A stretch of DNA of 64,000 bases, from assembly GCA_963774405.1 (NCBI GenBank), contig CAVZEV010000012.1:89453-153452 (forward strand), given 5' to 3'. The notes under the pieces were generated by a model that saw only the letters and a list, made by a program, of their open reading frames with translations, was not told the origin of the DNA and did not search any database. This DNA is from VRUE01 sp963774405 (GTDB lineage Bacteria; Actinomycetota; Thermoleophilia; Solirubrobacterales; 70-9). Below, in pieces: positions 45,921 to 55,144 of the stretch (within the stretch, counting starts at the first letter, position 1; each line of letters begins with the position of its first letter). The translations under genes were made by a program, and so were the position numbers.

Positions 45921-47078
45921 ATGGAGGCGAGTGCGGGACCACCACCGACGAGACGTAACCGTGGGATTCTGGAAACCATTCTAGGGATTCTGCGTCGGTG
46001 GTTTCCGAGTGGAGCGGGTCGTATCCCTCCGGACCGATTTCAATGGGAGCTCCTGCCCCCCCAAGACGAGACTGAGGCACGGGTGACGTGGTGGATAGAT
46101 CTGACGCAAAGACCAGCGGGTGAGGTCGAGTTTCTCCTTAAGGTCTCCGAAGAACTCTCGACGCTTCCAGGCCGGGAGTATGTGACCGGCATCGGATACA
46201 CGCCGGTACGTGGTTGGCAGCCCCTCATTACTGTGGACGCTGAGAAGCTGGGAATTGCCCCTGCCCTTCGCCCGCAGGCCCCCGCGGAAATTCACGCTGA
46301 CCTTTCCTGGCTGCGTTCTGGCCCATTCGCCGACATTCCCGATGCATTCCTGTTGGCAACTGGTCGTGCGGAGTCTCTGAGCGGTTTATCGCAGAAAGCG
46401 CGCCTTGTCGGGCAGATGCGATCTCGCGAGTTCGGAAGCGAAGGTGTGCGCGTCGTGCGGGTTGACGGGGACAACGGGTGGTGTCCCGGCTTCCTAACGG
46501 CCGGCCACGTTCTCCCTGGTGGTGTTGCCACGCCGGTCGTTGCGATTCCGAATCAGCACGTGATACGACGGATAGGCGAGTACGTGGGGCGGGGATGGGC
46601 ACGTCGAGTCGGAGAGGTCTCACTCCACCAGTCACCACGGACGGCTGCTGGCGGTGGCCAGGGAGGAAGCTTCGATTTTGCGGTCGTTGATCTCGACCAT
46701 GTGGATGCTGATAGCTGGCATGCGACGGACTTCGCTGCCCCGCTCTTACCTGCACCTCGCATTTTTGAAAATGCACAACGCCTGTGTGTGGTTGGTGGGG
46801 TATCGGGCTACACGGATCATGTCTCCGTGACGGGCGCACTGATGGTTGCGGAGAAGCGATGGCGAGACTGTTGGGTGCTTGGACCGAGCACGGCACTCCA
46901 AAAAGGTGACTCGGGTTCGGTGGCCTACGTATATGAGACCGGGGAGACTTTTGGCATGGTCGTGGGAAGCGTCGCGATGATGGAGGAAACTCATCATCTA
47001 TACGTTCAAAGTTTGGAGCGACTGCAAGCCGAAGAGCTTATGCCCGACGTACGAATCTCGTCTCGGAGGAGTAGATAA
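45921..47078 (+). CDS. Trypsin-like serine peptidase with novel N-terminal domain
   Basis: The 385-residue protein has a chymotrypsin-fold peptidase in its C-terminal half: the catalytic triad is His196 (LTAGHVLPGG), Asp252 (SFDFAVVDLD) and Ser331 (QKGDSGSVAY). Residues 1-150 form a domain I do not recognise (VTWWIDLTQRPAGEVEFLL, YVTGIGYTPVRGW). There is no signal peptide, so it is probably cytoplasmic, which is unusual for secreted trypsins but usual for defence or regulated proteases. The DNA is noticeably less GC-rich than the neighbours. The stop TAA is immediately followed by the ATG of the next gene. Confidence 0.87.
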   Translation: MEASAGPPPTRRNRGILETILGILRRWFPSGAGRIPPDRFQWELLPPQDETEARVTWWIDLTQRPAGEVEFLLKVSEELSTLPGREYVTGIGYTPVRGWQPLITVDAEKLGIAPALRPQAPAEIHADLSWLRSGPFADIPDAFLLATGRAESLSGLSQKARLVGQMRSREFGSEGVRVVRVDGDNGWCPGFLTAGHVLPGGVATPVVAIPNQHVIRRIGEYVGRGWARRVGEVSLHQSPRTAAGGGQGGSFDFAVVDLDHVDADSWHATDFAAPLLPAPRIFENAQRLCVVGGVSGYTDHVSVTGALMVAEKRWRDCWVLGPSTALQKGDSGSVAYVYETGETFGMVVGSVAMMEETHHLYVQSLERLQAEELMPDVRISSRRSR

Positions 47079-47345
47079 ATGGTTGCTGGAATCGTTGCGC
47101 TTGCGCTGACTGGAATAGGCGCCATTCTGATTGCGATCGGCGTATATGTGAGCCTGTCCGATCGCAAGAAGAAGCTAGAAGGGGAAGCCGCCCTCAAGGC
47201 TGAGGACTTTGCTGGCGAGACCCTCAATGGCTTGGCAAAGCTTGCTGAAGCATTGAAGGATCAGCCGCTTGGAATGCAACTGATCTTCGTCGGCGTGGCC
47301 CTCATGCTGGCCGGTGGGACTCTCGGCGGAGTTGCTTCTCTGTGA
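47079..47345 (+). CDS. Two-helix membrane protein coupled to the peptidase
   Basis: This 88-residue protein starts directly after the peptidase stop with no gap, and its ribosome binding site GGAGGAG lies within the peptidase gene, so translation is coupled. It has two transmembrane helices (residues 5-26 and 66-87) separated by a charged amphipathic helix (KKLEGEAALKAEDFAGETLN). The hairpin shape is like holins and small toxin pores. A pore or membrane sensor controlled by the peptidase is inference. Confidence 0.75.
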   Translation: MVAGIVALALTGIGAILIAIGVYVSLSDRKKKLEGEAALKAEDFAGETLNGLAKLAEALKDQPLGMQLIFVGVALMLAGGTLGGVASL

Positions 47346-47425
47346 GCCAAAGCTGAATATAGACGTGGAGGTTGGGTTCTTCGGATTGAGAGTCTGAGGG
47401 AGTGGAACGCGGACCTGTGCCGGTC

Positions 47426-47932
47426 CTAACGCACCTGGAAGGAGCCGGCGTCGAGATAGGCGCCCAGCAAATCGAGCGCGTATCCGGTTGGAGCGTGGAG
47501 CGGCTCGGGCGCCGCTTCAAGCTCGAAGAACCCGGCCTCGATCGACTCCTCGCCATCGGGCACCGCGTCGCCCCGCCACGCTCTCGCCAGGAACAGCAGG
47601 GCGAAGCAGTGCGTGACGTCGCCGTTGGGATAGCGAATCGTGTGCGCCTCGGCCTCCGATAGGCAGCCGAACGGGATCAGGTCGCGCTCGGACACCTCGA
47701 TCCCGGTCTCCTCGCTCAGCTCGTCGATCGCCGTCCGAGCGAAGCTCCCGCCGGGCTCCGCGGCCCCGGCGGGCAGGCACCACGTCCCGTCGTCGGAGCG
47801 CCTGGTCAGCAGCACGCGCTGATCTTCCCGTTGCACCGCGACCATCGCGCCGGGCATCAGGACCAGATCGCTGCCCACCGCCTGTCGCAGACGCCAGAGG
47901 TAGGAGTCCTTGTAGGCCATATCGAGGGCCAA
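47426..47932 (-). CDS. Nudix hydrolase
   Basis: The 168-residue protein has the Nudix fold with a degenerate box: GAAEPGGSFARTAIDELSEETGIE, where the glutamate before the spacer is Gly and the usual RE is DE, but the terminal EExG metal-binding end is intact. Flanking strands are LMPGAMVAVQREDQRVLL and HCFALLFLARAW. It probably hydrolyses a nucleoside diphosphate derivative. It faces the membrane-protein gene convergently; cargo status is inferred from location. Confidence 0.85.
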   Translation of the reverse strand: MALDMAYKDSYLWRLRQAVGSDLVLMPGAMVAVQREDQRVLLTRRSDDGTWCLPAGAAEPGGSFARTAIDELSEETGIEVSERDLIPFGCLSEAEAHTIRYPNGDVTHCFALLFLARAWRGDAVPDGEESIEAGFFELEAAPEPLHAPTGYALDLLGAYLDAGSFQVR

Positions 47933-48131
47933 AAGGGTAGGGCTTCAGCCCGAGATGGCGGGGCCTCGGTCGGCGAAACGCCGGCCTGGGTTGAAGTACC
48001 GAAAAATGGGTATAGCCTCTGAATGTCGGGAGCCGAGGTGGCTCCAATGTCGTGTCCGGAGGCGTCCATTGAGCAGCACCGCGCCAGGAATTCAGGGGTC
48101 CAATTTCGGGTCGAGTTCCCCTTCTGTAGTG

Positions 48132-49433
48132 ATGGACCTCGATCACCCTGCCACGATCACGGTCGACGCCGCGACCGCTCTGCTTCGGCCCTACGTGAAG
48201 GGCGCGAGCGGGCGGGACCTTCGGGCGCAGCTCATCATCCGCCACCCCGAGTGCTCGCCGGAGGAAATCGAGGACGCCGTACAGGCGGCGTGCCGGCACT
48301 TTCTTGACGAGGCGGAGGGCATCTCGGACCCGGATCAGGTTCACGTCTGGCTCCGCACCGCGGCCCATCGAATCCTCTGCCATGAAGGCGAGCGGCAGCG
48401 CCGGGAGGTCGCGACCGATCCGGCTGCCGGTGGCTTGGAGGAAATCGCCGTCGATGACATCGACCCAGCCGAGGAGCTGATGGCTCTTGAGGACGATGCC
48501 GACCTTGAGGCGCTGGTTCGCGTGGTCACTGTCTCGTTGCCCGAGCGTCGCCGCGATGTATTCGCCCTCTACGCCGCCGGCTGTAGCCGGGCGCAGATCG
48601 CCGAACGCCTCGGTCTGCCCGAGCGCACGGTCAAGCGCGACATCCGCGAAATCGTCGACCGAGCCAGGGCTGTCATGACCCGACTTGCCGGTGGCGGCTG
48701 CCAGCGCGGCGAGCCGCTCGTGGTCCGCCTCGTCTGCGGCATCTCGACGCCGGACGAGTCCGCGCAGGCACACGAGCACCTTTCCCGCTGCGGTCGCTGC
48801 GAGGCGTTCTGCGAGAGGCTGTCCGCTTGGCGGGAGAAGGCGGGGGCGATGCTGCCCGCTCCCGTCGCCGAAGGCGCCAGTCCCGGAGTGATCGGGCGAC
48901 TGGCGCACAAGACGGCGGACGGCCTCTCGTCGCTCAAACAGCACGTCCTCGATGGCAGCGCCCAGGTCAAGCAGCACACGGCGGCGACCTACTACCGCGC
49001 CGTCGACCCGACCCCCCTCGCCGCCGCCCGCCCCGGCACCGTCGCCAGCGTGGTCGCGAGCTGCATCGCGATCGGGGGCGGGGCCGCGACCTACTGCGTC
49101 CAGCAAGGCGTCGATCCGATCGGCGCCGCGACGGGGATCATCGCCTCGGAGCCCGAAAGCGAACCCGAACCCGCATCCGCCCCGCCCGAAGCCGAATCCA
49201 CCGCACCCGAATACACGCCCGTCGAACCGCCTGCGGAAGAAGCGCCCGTTGCCGAATCCCCCGCGCCGGAACCCCAGCCCGAACCGGAGCCAGAACCGCC
49301 GCCGCCCGGCGACAGCTTTGAACCGGTCTCGCCGAGCTACGAAGGCGAAGCGAATCCCGAAGCCTACGAACCTCCGCCGGCCGAACCGGCTCCTGTACCG
49401 CCGAACTCCGGTCCGCAGTTCGGGGGTCCGTGA
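48132..49433 (+). CDS. Sigma factor fused to zinc finger, TM helix and Pro/Glu-rich tail (ICE copy)
   Basis: The 433 residues share the layout of the chromosomal protein at 37,796. A divergent sigma region 2 (about 15-90, LIIRHPECSPEEIEDAVQAA, VWLRTAAHRIL) and sigma region 4 (about 135-185, LPERRRDVFALYAAGCSRAQIAERLGLP) are followed by a zinc motif (HEHLSRCGRCEAF), a hydrophobic helix (VASVVASCIAIGGGAATYC) and a tail rich in Pro and Glu. Glutamate codons turn from mostly GAG to all GAA in the tail. Its stop overlaps the start of the surface-protein gene, indicating one operon. Confidence 0.82.
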   Translation: MDLDHPATITVDAATALLRPYVKGASGRDLRAQLIIRHPECSPEEIEDAVQAACRHFLDEAEGISDPDQVHVWLRTAAHRILCHEGERQRREVATDPAAGGLEEIAVDDIDPAEELMALEDDADLEALVRVVTVSLPERRRDVFALYAAGCSRAQIAERLGLPERTVKRDIREIVDRARAVMTRLAGGGCQRGEPLVVRLVCGISTPDESAQAHEHLSRCGRCEAFCERLSAWREKAGAMLPAPVAEGASPGVIGRLAHKTADGLSSLKQHVLDGSAQVKQHTAATYYRAVDPTPLAAARPGTVASVVASCIAIGGGAATYCVQQGVDPIGAATGIIASEPESEPEPASAPPEAESTAPEYTPVEPPAEEAPVAESPAPEPQPEPEPEPPPPGDSFEPVSPSYEGEANPEAYEPPPAEPAPVPPNSGPQFGGP

Positions 49434-51667
49434 TGCGATCGGCGACGGCGAAGAACCGTGGCAGCGCGATCGCCCTCGCCACGGCCGTCGCGCTGCTGGC
49501 CGGACTCGCGGCCCCACGGCCGGCGGCGGCCGGCGAATACACGATCTATGCCTGCCAGGCCGAAGGCGCCGGCTACGTCAGCTCGGCCTTTGAAAACTTC
49601 GCCACCCGAGGGATGAAGTGGCGGCGGGCCTGCAACCCGCTCGGCCCCGGATTGCGGGGCCTCGTCACCGCCAACGTCCCGCGCGTCGGCAGGGTCCCGC
49701 GCGGAGCGCAGGCCGGGTTCGTCCTCAATGCGCCACCGGGGACGACGTTCTCGCGCCTGCGTTGGTCGGGGCACGCCCGCCGTCGCGACTGCCGCTACGC
49801 GCTCCAGCTCTACGCCGTGCGCCCGGACGCATCGTCGGTCGCGATCAAGAACGTGCGCGCCAACCGCCGCTGCCCGCGCCGCGCTTTCGCGCAGGCGTCG
49901 AGCTGGCCGCGCCTGCGCAGCTATGACCTCGGCGGCGCCAGTCGAATCGTCCAGCGCGTCGTCTGCGTCGGCGCCCCGTCGCACGAGTTCTGCTCGGCGC
50001 GCGGCCAGAACGTCATCCGCACCTTCGCCGCCGAGGCGACCGTGGTGGACGGGTCCGCGCCATCGGTTGGGGTGGTCCAGGAAGGTCCGCTTGCGAGCGG
50101 CGCATGGGTGAGCGGCCGGCGGAGCTTTGAATATGAAACGAGCGATAACGTCGGTGTCAAAAGCGCGTCCGCGCTCCTTGGTGGAAGTGTGCGCGGTACC
50201 GACCCGCGCTCTTGTGACTACTCGCAGCGAGTTCCGTGCCCGAACGGCCGGGGGACCATCGAAGTCGATACCTCCGAAGCGCCCGAAGGCTCGCAGCCGC
50301 TGGCTGTCGCGGCCGAAGACTCAGCCGGCAATCGCGCCGAATCGCCAGCGATCACGGCGCACATCGACAACGCCGCGCCCGGCACGGTGCCGGTGGGCGT
50401 CGGCGGCGGTGAAGCGTGGCGGAACACCAATGACTTCGACCTCGCTTGGACCAACCCGCCCGAACTCGACCGGGCTCCGATCATCGCCGCCCATTACCGG
50501 CTCTGCCCCACAGGTGGCGGCGAATGCATCGGCGGCGACCGCGCCGGGTCGGCGATCGCCTCGATCGGCAGCCTGGCCGTCCCGGCACCGGGTGATTGGT
50601 CGCTGCGACTGTGGCGCGAGGACGAAGCCGGCAACCAGGAGACTGCGAACGCCTCCCAGGCCGTTCACCTCCGCTTCGACCCCGAACCCCCGCAGCTCGG
50701 CTTTGAGACGCCGAGCGCCGACGATCCGACGCGCATCGCGGTCCAGGCCACGGATCGAATCTCCGGTGTCGCGGGTGGGGGGATCGAAATCAGCCGCGCC
50801 GGCTCGGGCACCTGGCAGGCCCTGCCGACGAGCCGGGAAGGGGATTCTCTCGTAACGCGGATAGACGACGCCGCCCTCCCGCCGGGCGACTATGAACTGC
50901 GCGCGAACGCCCACGACCTGGCGAACAACCTCGCCGAGACGGACCAGCGCCTCGACGGCCAGCCGATGCGACTGCGGCTGCCCTTGAGGATCGCGACCTC
51001 GATGAAGGCCGGGATGATCGGAAAGCGCGCCGCCAAGAGAAGGAAGGGCAAGCGGCGAACCGTCCTCGAGCCGCGCGACAAGGTCGCCTTCGGTCGCCGG
51101 GTACGCCTCGGTGGCCGAATCGTCAACTCGTCCGGGCACGGGCTCGCCGGCGCAAAGGTCCTCGTCTACTCCCAGCCGCAAGAAGGGACCGAGCAGTTGG
51201 AGGGCACCTTGACGACCGATACGAGCGGTCGCTTCGCCTACGAGGTCCAGGCGCGTTCCTCGCAACGGTTCCGCTTCGTCTATCCGGGCACGGCGACGAT
51301 CCTCCCTGTCGAAGACGCCGCGACGCTGCTGGTCAAGGGGACCTCCACGATCTCGGTCAGGCCGAAGCGCGTCCTCAACGGCGGTTCCGTCAGGTTCAAG
51401 GGCCGCGTCCTCGGGCGACCGCTCCCCGAAGGGGGCAAGCTGATCGAGTTGCAGGTCCGCCTCACCGACGAATGGCAGACGTTCCGCACCGTTCGCAGCG
51501 ACCCCGACGGCTCCTGGCGCGTCCCCTACCGCTTCCGGCGGACCTGCGGCCTCCAGCGCTTCCGGTTCCGAGCCCATCTGCCCGGCGAGGCGACCTATCC
51601 GCTGGAGACGGGCAACAGCCGCCAGCGGGTAGTCCGAGTGAGAGGACGGCCATGCTTTACGGGATAG
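49433..51667 (+). CDS. Large exported surface protein with Ig-like repeats
   Basis: The 744-residue protein has a signal peptide (residues 10-35, AIALATAVALLAGLAAPRPAAAG), a Cys-containing lectin-like N-terminal domain (YACQAEGAGYVSSAF), several beta-rich Ig-like/cadherin-like segments ending in ...AEDSAGNRAES and AHDLANNLAETD, a basic linker (KRAAKRRKGKRR) and a C-terminal domain with carboxypeptidase-regulatory-like strands (GHGLAGAKVLVYSQP; DTSGRFAYEV). This is a recurrent extracellular type in the class. The ATG at 49,433 shares a base with the sigma stop. Confidence 0.8.
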   Translation: MRSATAKNRGSAIALATAVALLAGLAAPRPAAAGEYTIYACQAEGAGYVSSAFENFATRGMKWRRACNPLGPGLRGLVTANVPRVGRVPRGAQAGFVLNAPPGTTFSRLRWSGHARRRDCRYALQLYAVRPDASSVAIKNVRANRRCPRRAFAQASSWPRLRSYDLGGASRIVQRVVCVGAPSHEFCSARGQNVIRTFAAEATVVDGSAPSVGVVQEGPLASGAWVSGRRSFEYETSDNVGVKSASALLGGSVRGTDPRSCDYSQRVPCPNGRGTIEVDTSEAPEGSQPLAVAAEDSAGNRAESPAITAHIDNAAPGTVPVGVGGGEAWRNTNDFDLAWTNPPELDRAPIIAAHYRLCPTGGGECIGGDRAGSAIASIGSLAVPAPGDWSLRLWREDEAGNQETANASQAVHLRFDPEPPQLGFETPSADDPTRIAVQATDRISGVAGGGIEISRAGSGTWQALPTSREGDSLVTRIDDAALPPGDYELRANAHDLANNLAETDQRLDGQPMRLRLPLRIATSMKAGMIGKRAAKRRKGKRRTVLEPRDKVAFGRRVRLGGRIVNSSGHGLAGAKVLVYSQPQEGTEQLEGTLTTDTSGRFAYEVQARSSQRFRFVYPGTATILPVEDAATLLVKGTSTISVRPKRVLNGGSVRFKGRVLGRPLPEGGKLIELQVRLTDEWQTFRTVRSDPDGSWRVPYRFRRTCGLQRFRFRAHLPGEATYPLETGNSRQRVVRVRGRPCFTG

Positions 51668-51698
51668 GCCGATCACCCATAGCCGAGGAGGATTCCCG

Positions 51699-52307
51699 AT
51701 GCTGAGCGCACTGCTGGACCGACTCACCTACGCGAACGTCGTCGCGACGCTGGCTTTGTTCGTCGCCGTCGGGACGGGCGGCGCCTACGCCGTCTCGAAG
51801 ATCGACGGCTCGGACATCAGGAAGCACAGCCTGACGGGCAGGCAGTTCCGGTCGAACTCGATCGGCAGCCGCGTCGTGAAGGAGGCGAGCCTGCGGCCGG
51901 TTCCGCGAGCACGGAACGCGGCTCGTCTCGGTGGCCGTCCGGCTTCCCGCTTCCTCGATAGCTGCCCCCAGGCATTCGCTCCCACGGTCCCGGTTGCGGA
52001 CGTGTGCGTGGAGATTCAGGCCCGCCCAGCCGAGTCCTATCGAGCTGCCGCATCCGCCTGTGCGTTGACCGACAATCGCGAAAGGGCAGGTCGGCGGCTG
52101 CCTACCTATCAGGAGCTGATGAGCGCACTCACCAATCCCCAGGTGCAGCGAGCCGCCGGGGGAGAACTGACCAGCGAGGTCTACCCGTCTTCCAGCAGGC
52201 CGGGAAAGTTCGACGTTCTCTTTGTCGCCGACAACGGCGACGTGGGCCTTGTGCCCGACGAAGGGGGCGCCAAGAGCTTCCGTTGCGTGGCCGATCCCAT
52301 GAACTGA
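51699..52307 (+). CDS. Exported protein of the RLTYANVVATLALF type
   Basis: The 202-residue protein starts MLSALLDRLTYANVVATLALF, a single N-terminal helix that is widespread in exported proteins of Thermoleophilia. It continues with IDGSDIRKHSLTGRQFRSNSI, a beta-helix-like segment, and a C-terminal domain with LPTYQELMSAL. The gene is in the sigma/surface operon, 31 nt after the previous stop, with GAGGAG upstream. The function is unknown. Confidence 0.78.
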   Translation: MLSALLDRLTYANVVATLALFVAVGTGGAYAVSKIDGSDIRKHSLTGRQFRSNSIGSRVVKEASLRPVPRARNAARLGGRPASRFLDSCPQAFAPTVPVADVCVEIQARPAESYRAAASACALTDNRERAGRRLPTYQELMSALTNPQVQRAAGGELTSEVYPSSSRPGKFDVLFVADNGDVGLVPDEGGAKSFRCVADPMN

Positions 52308-52337
52308 AAGCACGCCCTCGACGCGAGGAGGAACCCG

Positions 52338-53150
52338 ATGGCAAACCTGATCCAACATCTGACTTCCATCTCTCCCGACCTGCGATCGGGACCTTCTCCC
52401 GGCAGGCGACTCCTCGCCGTGACGCTGTGCTCGATGCTCATCGTCGGCAGCGTCTTCCCAGGCGCCGCTCTGGCCGACGAAGGCGACAGCGAAGGGGAAG
52501 GAACCTCGCCGTCGATCGAACTGCCCGAATCGCCGGACTTCGACCCCAGCGGTGAAGAAGCCGACCTGGAAGAAGAAGTGCCGGCCACCGGGGACGACGA
52601 AGAAGAAGCCGGGGCCGTAGAAGTCGAACCCCAAGTGGACGCCGAAGCGCCTTCGCCAGGGGAAGTCACCAGTGCTGGCATGGAAGCTCCGCCGCCGCCG
52701 CCGCAGCCGGCGGCCACGATGCCGGAACCCACGACCTCCGCCCCCGAACCCGAACCGGTGCAGCAGGCTGCCGCCGAAACGCCGAACCCTGTGCCGATCG
52801 CGAATCGGTCGATTACTGCGCCGAAGCAGAAGCCCAGCCGCCGTTCGGTATCCGCGAGGATGCCCGAGGAGGCTGCGCCGCCGGCTGAGCCAGTCCAGCA
52901 GGAAGCCCCGCGGTCCCAGCCTGCTGCCGCGACGCTGCCCGACTCGGGTCGGAATCTGGCTGGCAAGGACTCCTATGTTGTGCGGCCCGGAGACTGCCTG
53001 TGGCACATCGCTGCTGATTTGCTGCCGGGCAGCGCGAGTACGGGCGCGATCGCTCACGAAGTCGAGCGTCTGTGGCGGCTGAACAGCAGCCGGATCGGGA
53101 CCGGCGATCCGAATCTCATCTACGCCGGAACCGAGTTGCGGCTGCGCTAA
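52338..53150 (+). CDS. Exported LysM-domain protein with acidic Pro-rich region
   Basis: The protein has 270 residues. An N-terminal signal/anchor (residues 25-48, LLAVTLCSMLIVGSVFPG) is followed by an acidic, Pro-rich spacer of about 150 residues with GAA as the main Glu codon, and a C-terminal LysM domain (DSYVVRPGDCLWHIAADLLPGS ... NPNLIYAGTEL-like end). LysM binds peptidoglycan. It is the last gene in the sigma-fusion operon, 30 nt after the previous gene, with GAGGAGG upstream. Confidence 0.85.
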   Translation: MANLIQHLTSISPDLRSGPSPGRRLLAVTLCSMLIVGSVFPGAALADEGDSEGEGTSPSIELPESPDFDPSGEEADLEEEVPATGDDEEEAGAVEVEPQVDAEAPSPGEVTSAGMEAPPPPPQPAATMPEPTTSAPEPEPVQQAAAETPNPVPIANRSITAPKQKPSRRSVSARMPEEAAPPAEPVQQEAPRSQPAAATLPDSGRNLAGKDSYVVRPGDCLWHIAADLLPGSASTGAIAHEVERLWRLNSSRIGTGDPNLIYAGTELRLR

Positions 53151-53223
53151 GACGCGAACTGAATCAAGCCGCACGGCAGCCTGCGGATTAGAGGGCTGAG
53201 GCCGTACCTAGGATGCAACGGCC

Positions 53224-54507
53224 ATGGACAACCGTGAGCTTGCGACCCTGATTCTCTCTGCGATGATGGCCGTCGCCATCGCCGCGTTCGCGATGCGCAA
53301 CCGCAGGGCTCGCAAGTCGCTGATTGGGGTTTTCGCGGCGTTGTCCGCGCCAAAGGTGATCGGCCCAATCCTCGGCTTCGGCGTATGGGTATTTGCCCTG
53401 GTGACCCTGGCGAAGAAAGTTGGCCTGTGGGATGACGGCCTCATCTTTCCGGCTGTCCTGTGGACGGTGACGGCGGGTCTCGGGTTGATCTTCAAGCTGG
53501 CCATCCGCAAGAGCGGGGAGCCGTTCTTCCGTCCCATGATCGCCCGCACGTTTCGACTCACCGTGTTTGTGGAGATCATCGTGGGTCTTTATGCATTCAG
53601 TCTTGGCATAGAGCTTGTTCTGCTCATCGTTGCGTCCTTCCTCGGCCTGCTGTCGGTGGTCGCGGACAGCGACGAGAAATACGAACCCGTCAAAAAGCTC
53701 CTCGATGGGCTGATCGGATTCATCGGCGTGGCGATCATCGTCCTCACCGTGGTCAATCTTGCGTCGGGTTGGAGTGAGCTGGACAAGGGACACATCCTTC
53801 GCCAGCTCGTGCTGCCGCTCTGGCTGACGCTCGGTGCGATTCCCTACCTTTATCTGCTGGCGCTCTCGATCGGGTACGAGCACGCTTTTCTGCGGATCAA
53901 CCTCGCCTCAGACGACGGTCCGTCACGTCGCCGCTCCAAGCTGGCGCTCCTCGTGGCTCTGCGAGGACGGGCTGCCAAGGCTCACGCATTCGGTGGCGGC
54001 TGGGCGCGCGAGATCAGCGAATCGCCCGGCTATGTGGAAGCGTGGCGTGTGGGGCGCCGGTTCCTGGACGCCGAGGAGCGACGCGCCGACGAAAAACAGG
54101 AGGCGGTGGAGCGTCTCAAGACATATGCGGGTGTCGATGGCGTGGATGAGGAAGAGCGGCGCCTCGACCAGCGCGAGTTCGCCGAGACCAAGACGGCTCT
54201 TCAGTGGCTTGCGACCATGCAGATGGGCTGGCACCAGAACCGCGGCGGTCGTTACCGGCCGGAGCTACTGAACCTCCTGAAAGCTGATGGGCTGCCGCAG
54301 GACCACGGCATCCATCTGACGGTGGCCCCGGACGGACAGTCCTGGTGGGCTTGGCGTCGGACGGTGTCTGGGTGGTGCTTCGCGATCGGTGCTGCCGGGG
54401 GTCCACCCGACCAGTGGCTCTACGACGGGCCAGAGCCACCTGCGGGCTTTCCTGGGGATGACCCTGCCTGGGGCGAGCGATACGGGATTGAGATGAAGAA
54501 CTGGTAG
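53224..54507 (+). CDS. Multi-helix membrane protein with cytoplasmic C-terminal domain
   Basis: The 427-residue protein has about seven transmembrane helices in residues 1-225 (for example VIGPILGFGVWVFALVTLA, GLIGFIGVAIIVLTVV) and a soluble helical C-terminal part of about 200 residues (ERLKTYAGVDGVDEEERRLDQ, WLATMQMGWHQNRGGRY) ending WGERYGIEMKNW. The gene has no frameshifts and sits alone between the LysM gene and the convergent thioesterase. No family is recognised. Confidence 0.7.
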   Translation: MDNRELATLILSAMMAVAIAAFAMRNRRARKSLIGVFAALSAPKVIGPILGFGVWVFALVTLAKKVGLWDDGLIFPAVLWTVTAGLGLIFKLAIRKSGEPFFRPMIARTFRLTVFVEIIVGLYAFSLGIELVLLIVASFLGLLSVVADSDEKYEPVKKLLDGLIGFIGVAIIVLTVVNLASGWSELDKGHILRQLVLPLWLTLGAIPYLYLLALSIGYEHAFLRINLASDDGPSRRRSKLALLVALRGRAAKAHAFGGGWAREISESPGYVEAWRVGRRFLDAEERRADEKQEAVERLKTYAGVDGVDEEERRLDQREFAETKTALQWLATMQMGWHQNRGGRYRPELLNLLKADGLPQDHGIHLTVAPDGQSWWAWRRTVSGWCFAIGAAGGPPDQWLYDGPEPPAGFPGDDPAWGERYGIEMKNW

Positions 54508-54590
54508 CGACGTCTCAAGCCGGTTCAGTGGCTCGTTGTCGCGCAAAGCGAAGTGCTCCCTGCGTAGGCAACCCCAGCTCGGACTGCGGA

Positions 54591-55061
54591 TCAGCCGAGA
54601 TAGGCAGTGAGCCCCTCCCGCATCCAGTCTGGGATCGCCGTCTTGGCACCCGGCTCGCGTCCAAGGCGCCCCTTCAGCTCGACCAGGACGTGGCGAAGAG
54701 TGCCTTCGACCAGCAGCTCTGCGTCGCGCAGGACCCGATAGCTGGTGGTGATGCTCGTCCTGCCGAGGCGGGTGACAGCGATCTCGAGCCTCAGTTCCTC
54801 GTCGAAGTGCGCCGGCTGACGGTAACGGAGCCCTGCCTCGGCGACCACGAAGTCGACGCCCCGGTCGACGATCGCCTGGTAGCCACCCAACGCCGCCCGA
54901 AACAGCTCGGTAATGGCGATGTCGAAGTAGGCGAGGAAGTGGGCGTTGAACACTACGCCCTGCGGATCGCACTCCCCGTAGCGGACGCGCAGCTTGCAGG
55001 TGAGGGGAGCCGCCAGGCTTGTGCTGGCCACATCTTGCCCTGCCACGGAATCACCTCGCAC
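54591..55061 (-). CDS. Acyl-CoA thioesterase, 4-hydroxybenzoyl-CoA type
   Basis: This is a 156-residue hot-dog-fold thioesterase. The active-site segment is VRYGECDPQGVVFNAHFLAYFD, with the catalytic Asp in the DPxG motif of the 4HBT family, followed by RYRQPAHFDEELRLE. It hydrolyses an acyl-CoA. It is divergent from a CGNR regulator with a shared palindromic operator, which suggests a regulated pair. It is unusual as ICE cargo. Confidence 0.88.
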   Translation of the reverse strand: MRGDSVAGQDVASTSLAAPLTCKLRVRYGECDPQGVVFNAHFLAYFDIAITELFRAALGGYQAIVDRGVDFVVAEAGLRYRQPAHFDEELRLEIAVTRLGRTSITTSYRVLRDAELLVEGTLRHVLVELKGRLGREPGAKTAIPDWMREGLTAYLG

Positions 55062-55108
55062 GGTCGGAGTTTGGGGGTCTGGCCCGTCTTTCGGACAGGC
55101 TTCGCACC

Positions 55109-55135
55109 TTACCAGTTACACGCTTTTACTGGTAA
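55109..55135. promoter_or_regulatory. Palindromic operator between thioesterase and CGNR regulator
   Basis: TTACCAG and CTGGTAA, a perfect 7-bp inverted repeat with 13-bp spacer, lie 9 nt upstream of the regulator start and 47 nt from the thioesterase start. The spacing puts half-sites about two helical turns apart, suited to a dimer of the adjacent CGNR protein. Confidence 0.7.
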
Positions 55136-55144
55136 TCTCTGGTT

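Noticed and set aside
47517..49517. 666-residue minus-strand ORF with GF- and RR-rich sequence
   Set aside because: It is antisense to the Pro/Glu-rich sigma fusion; the apparent repeats mirror PE codons.
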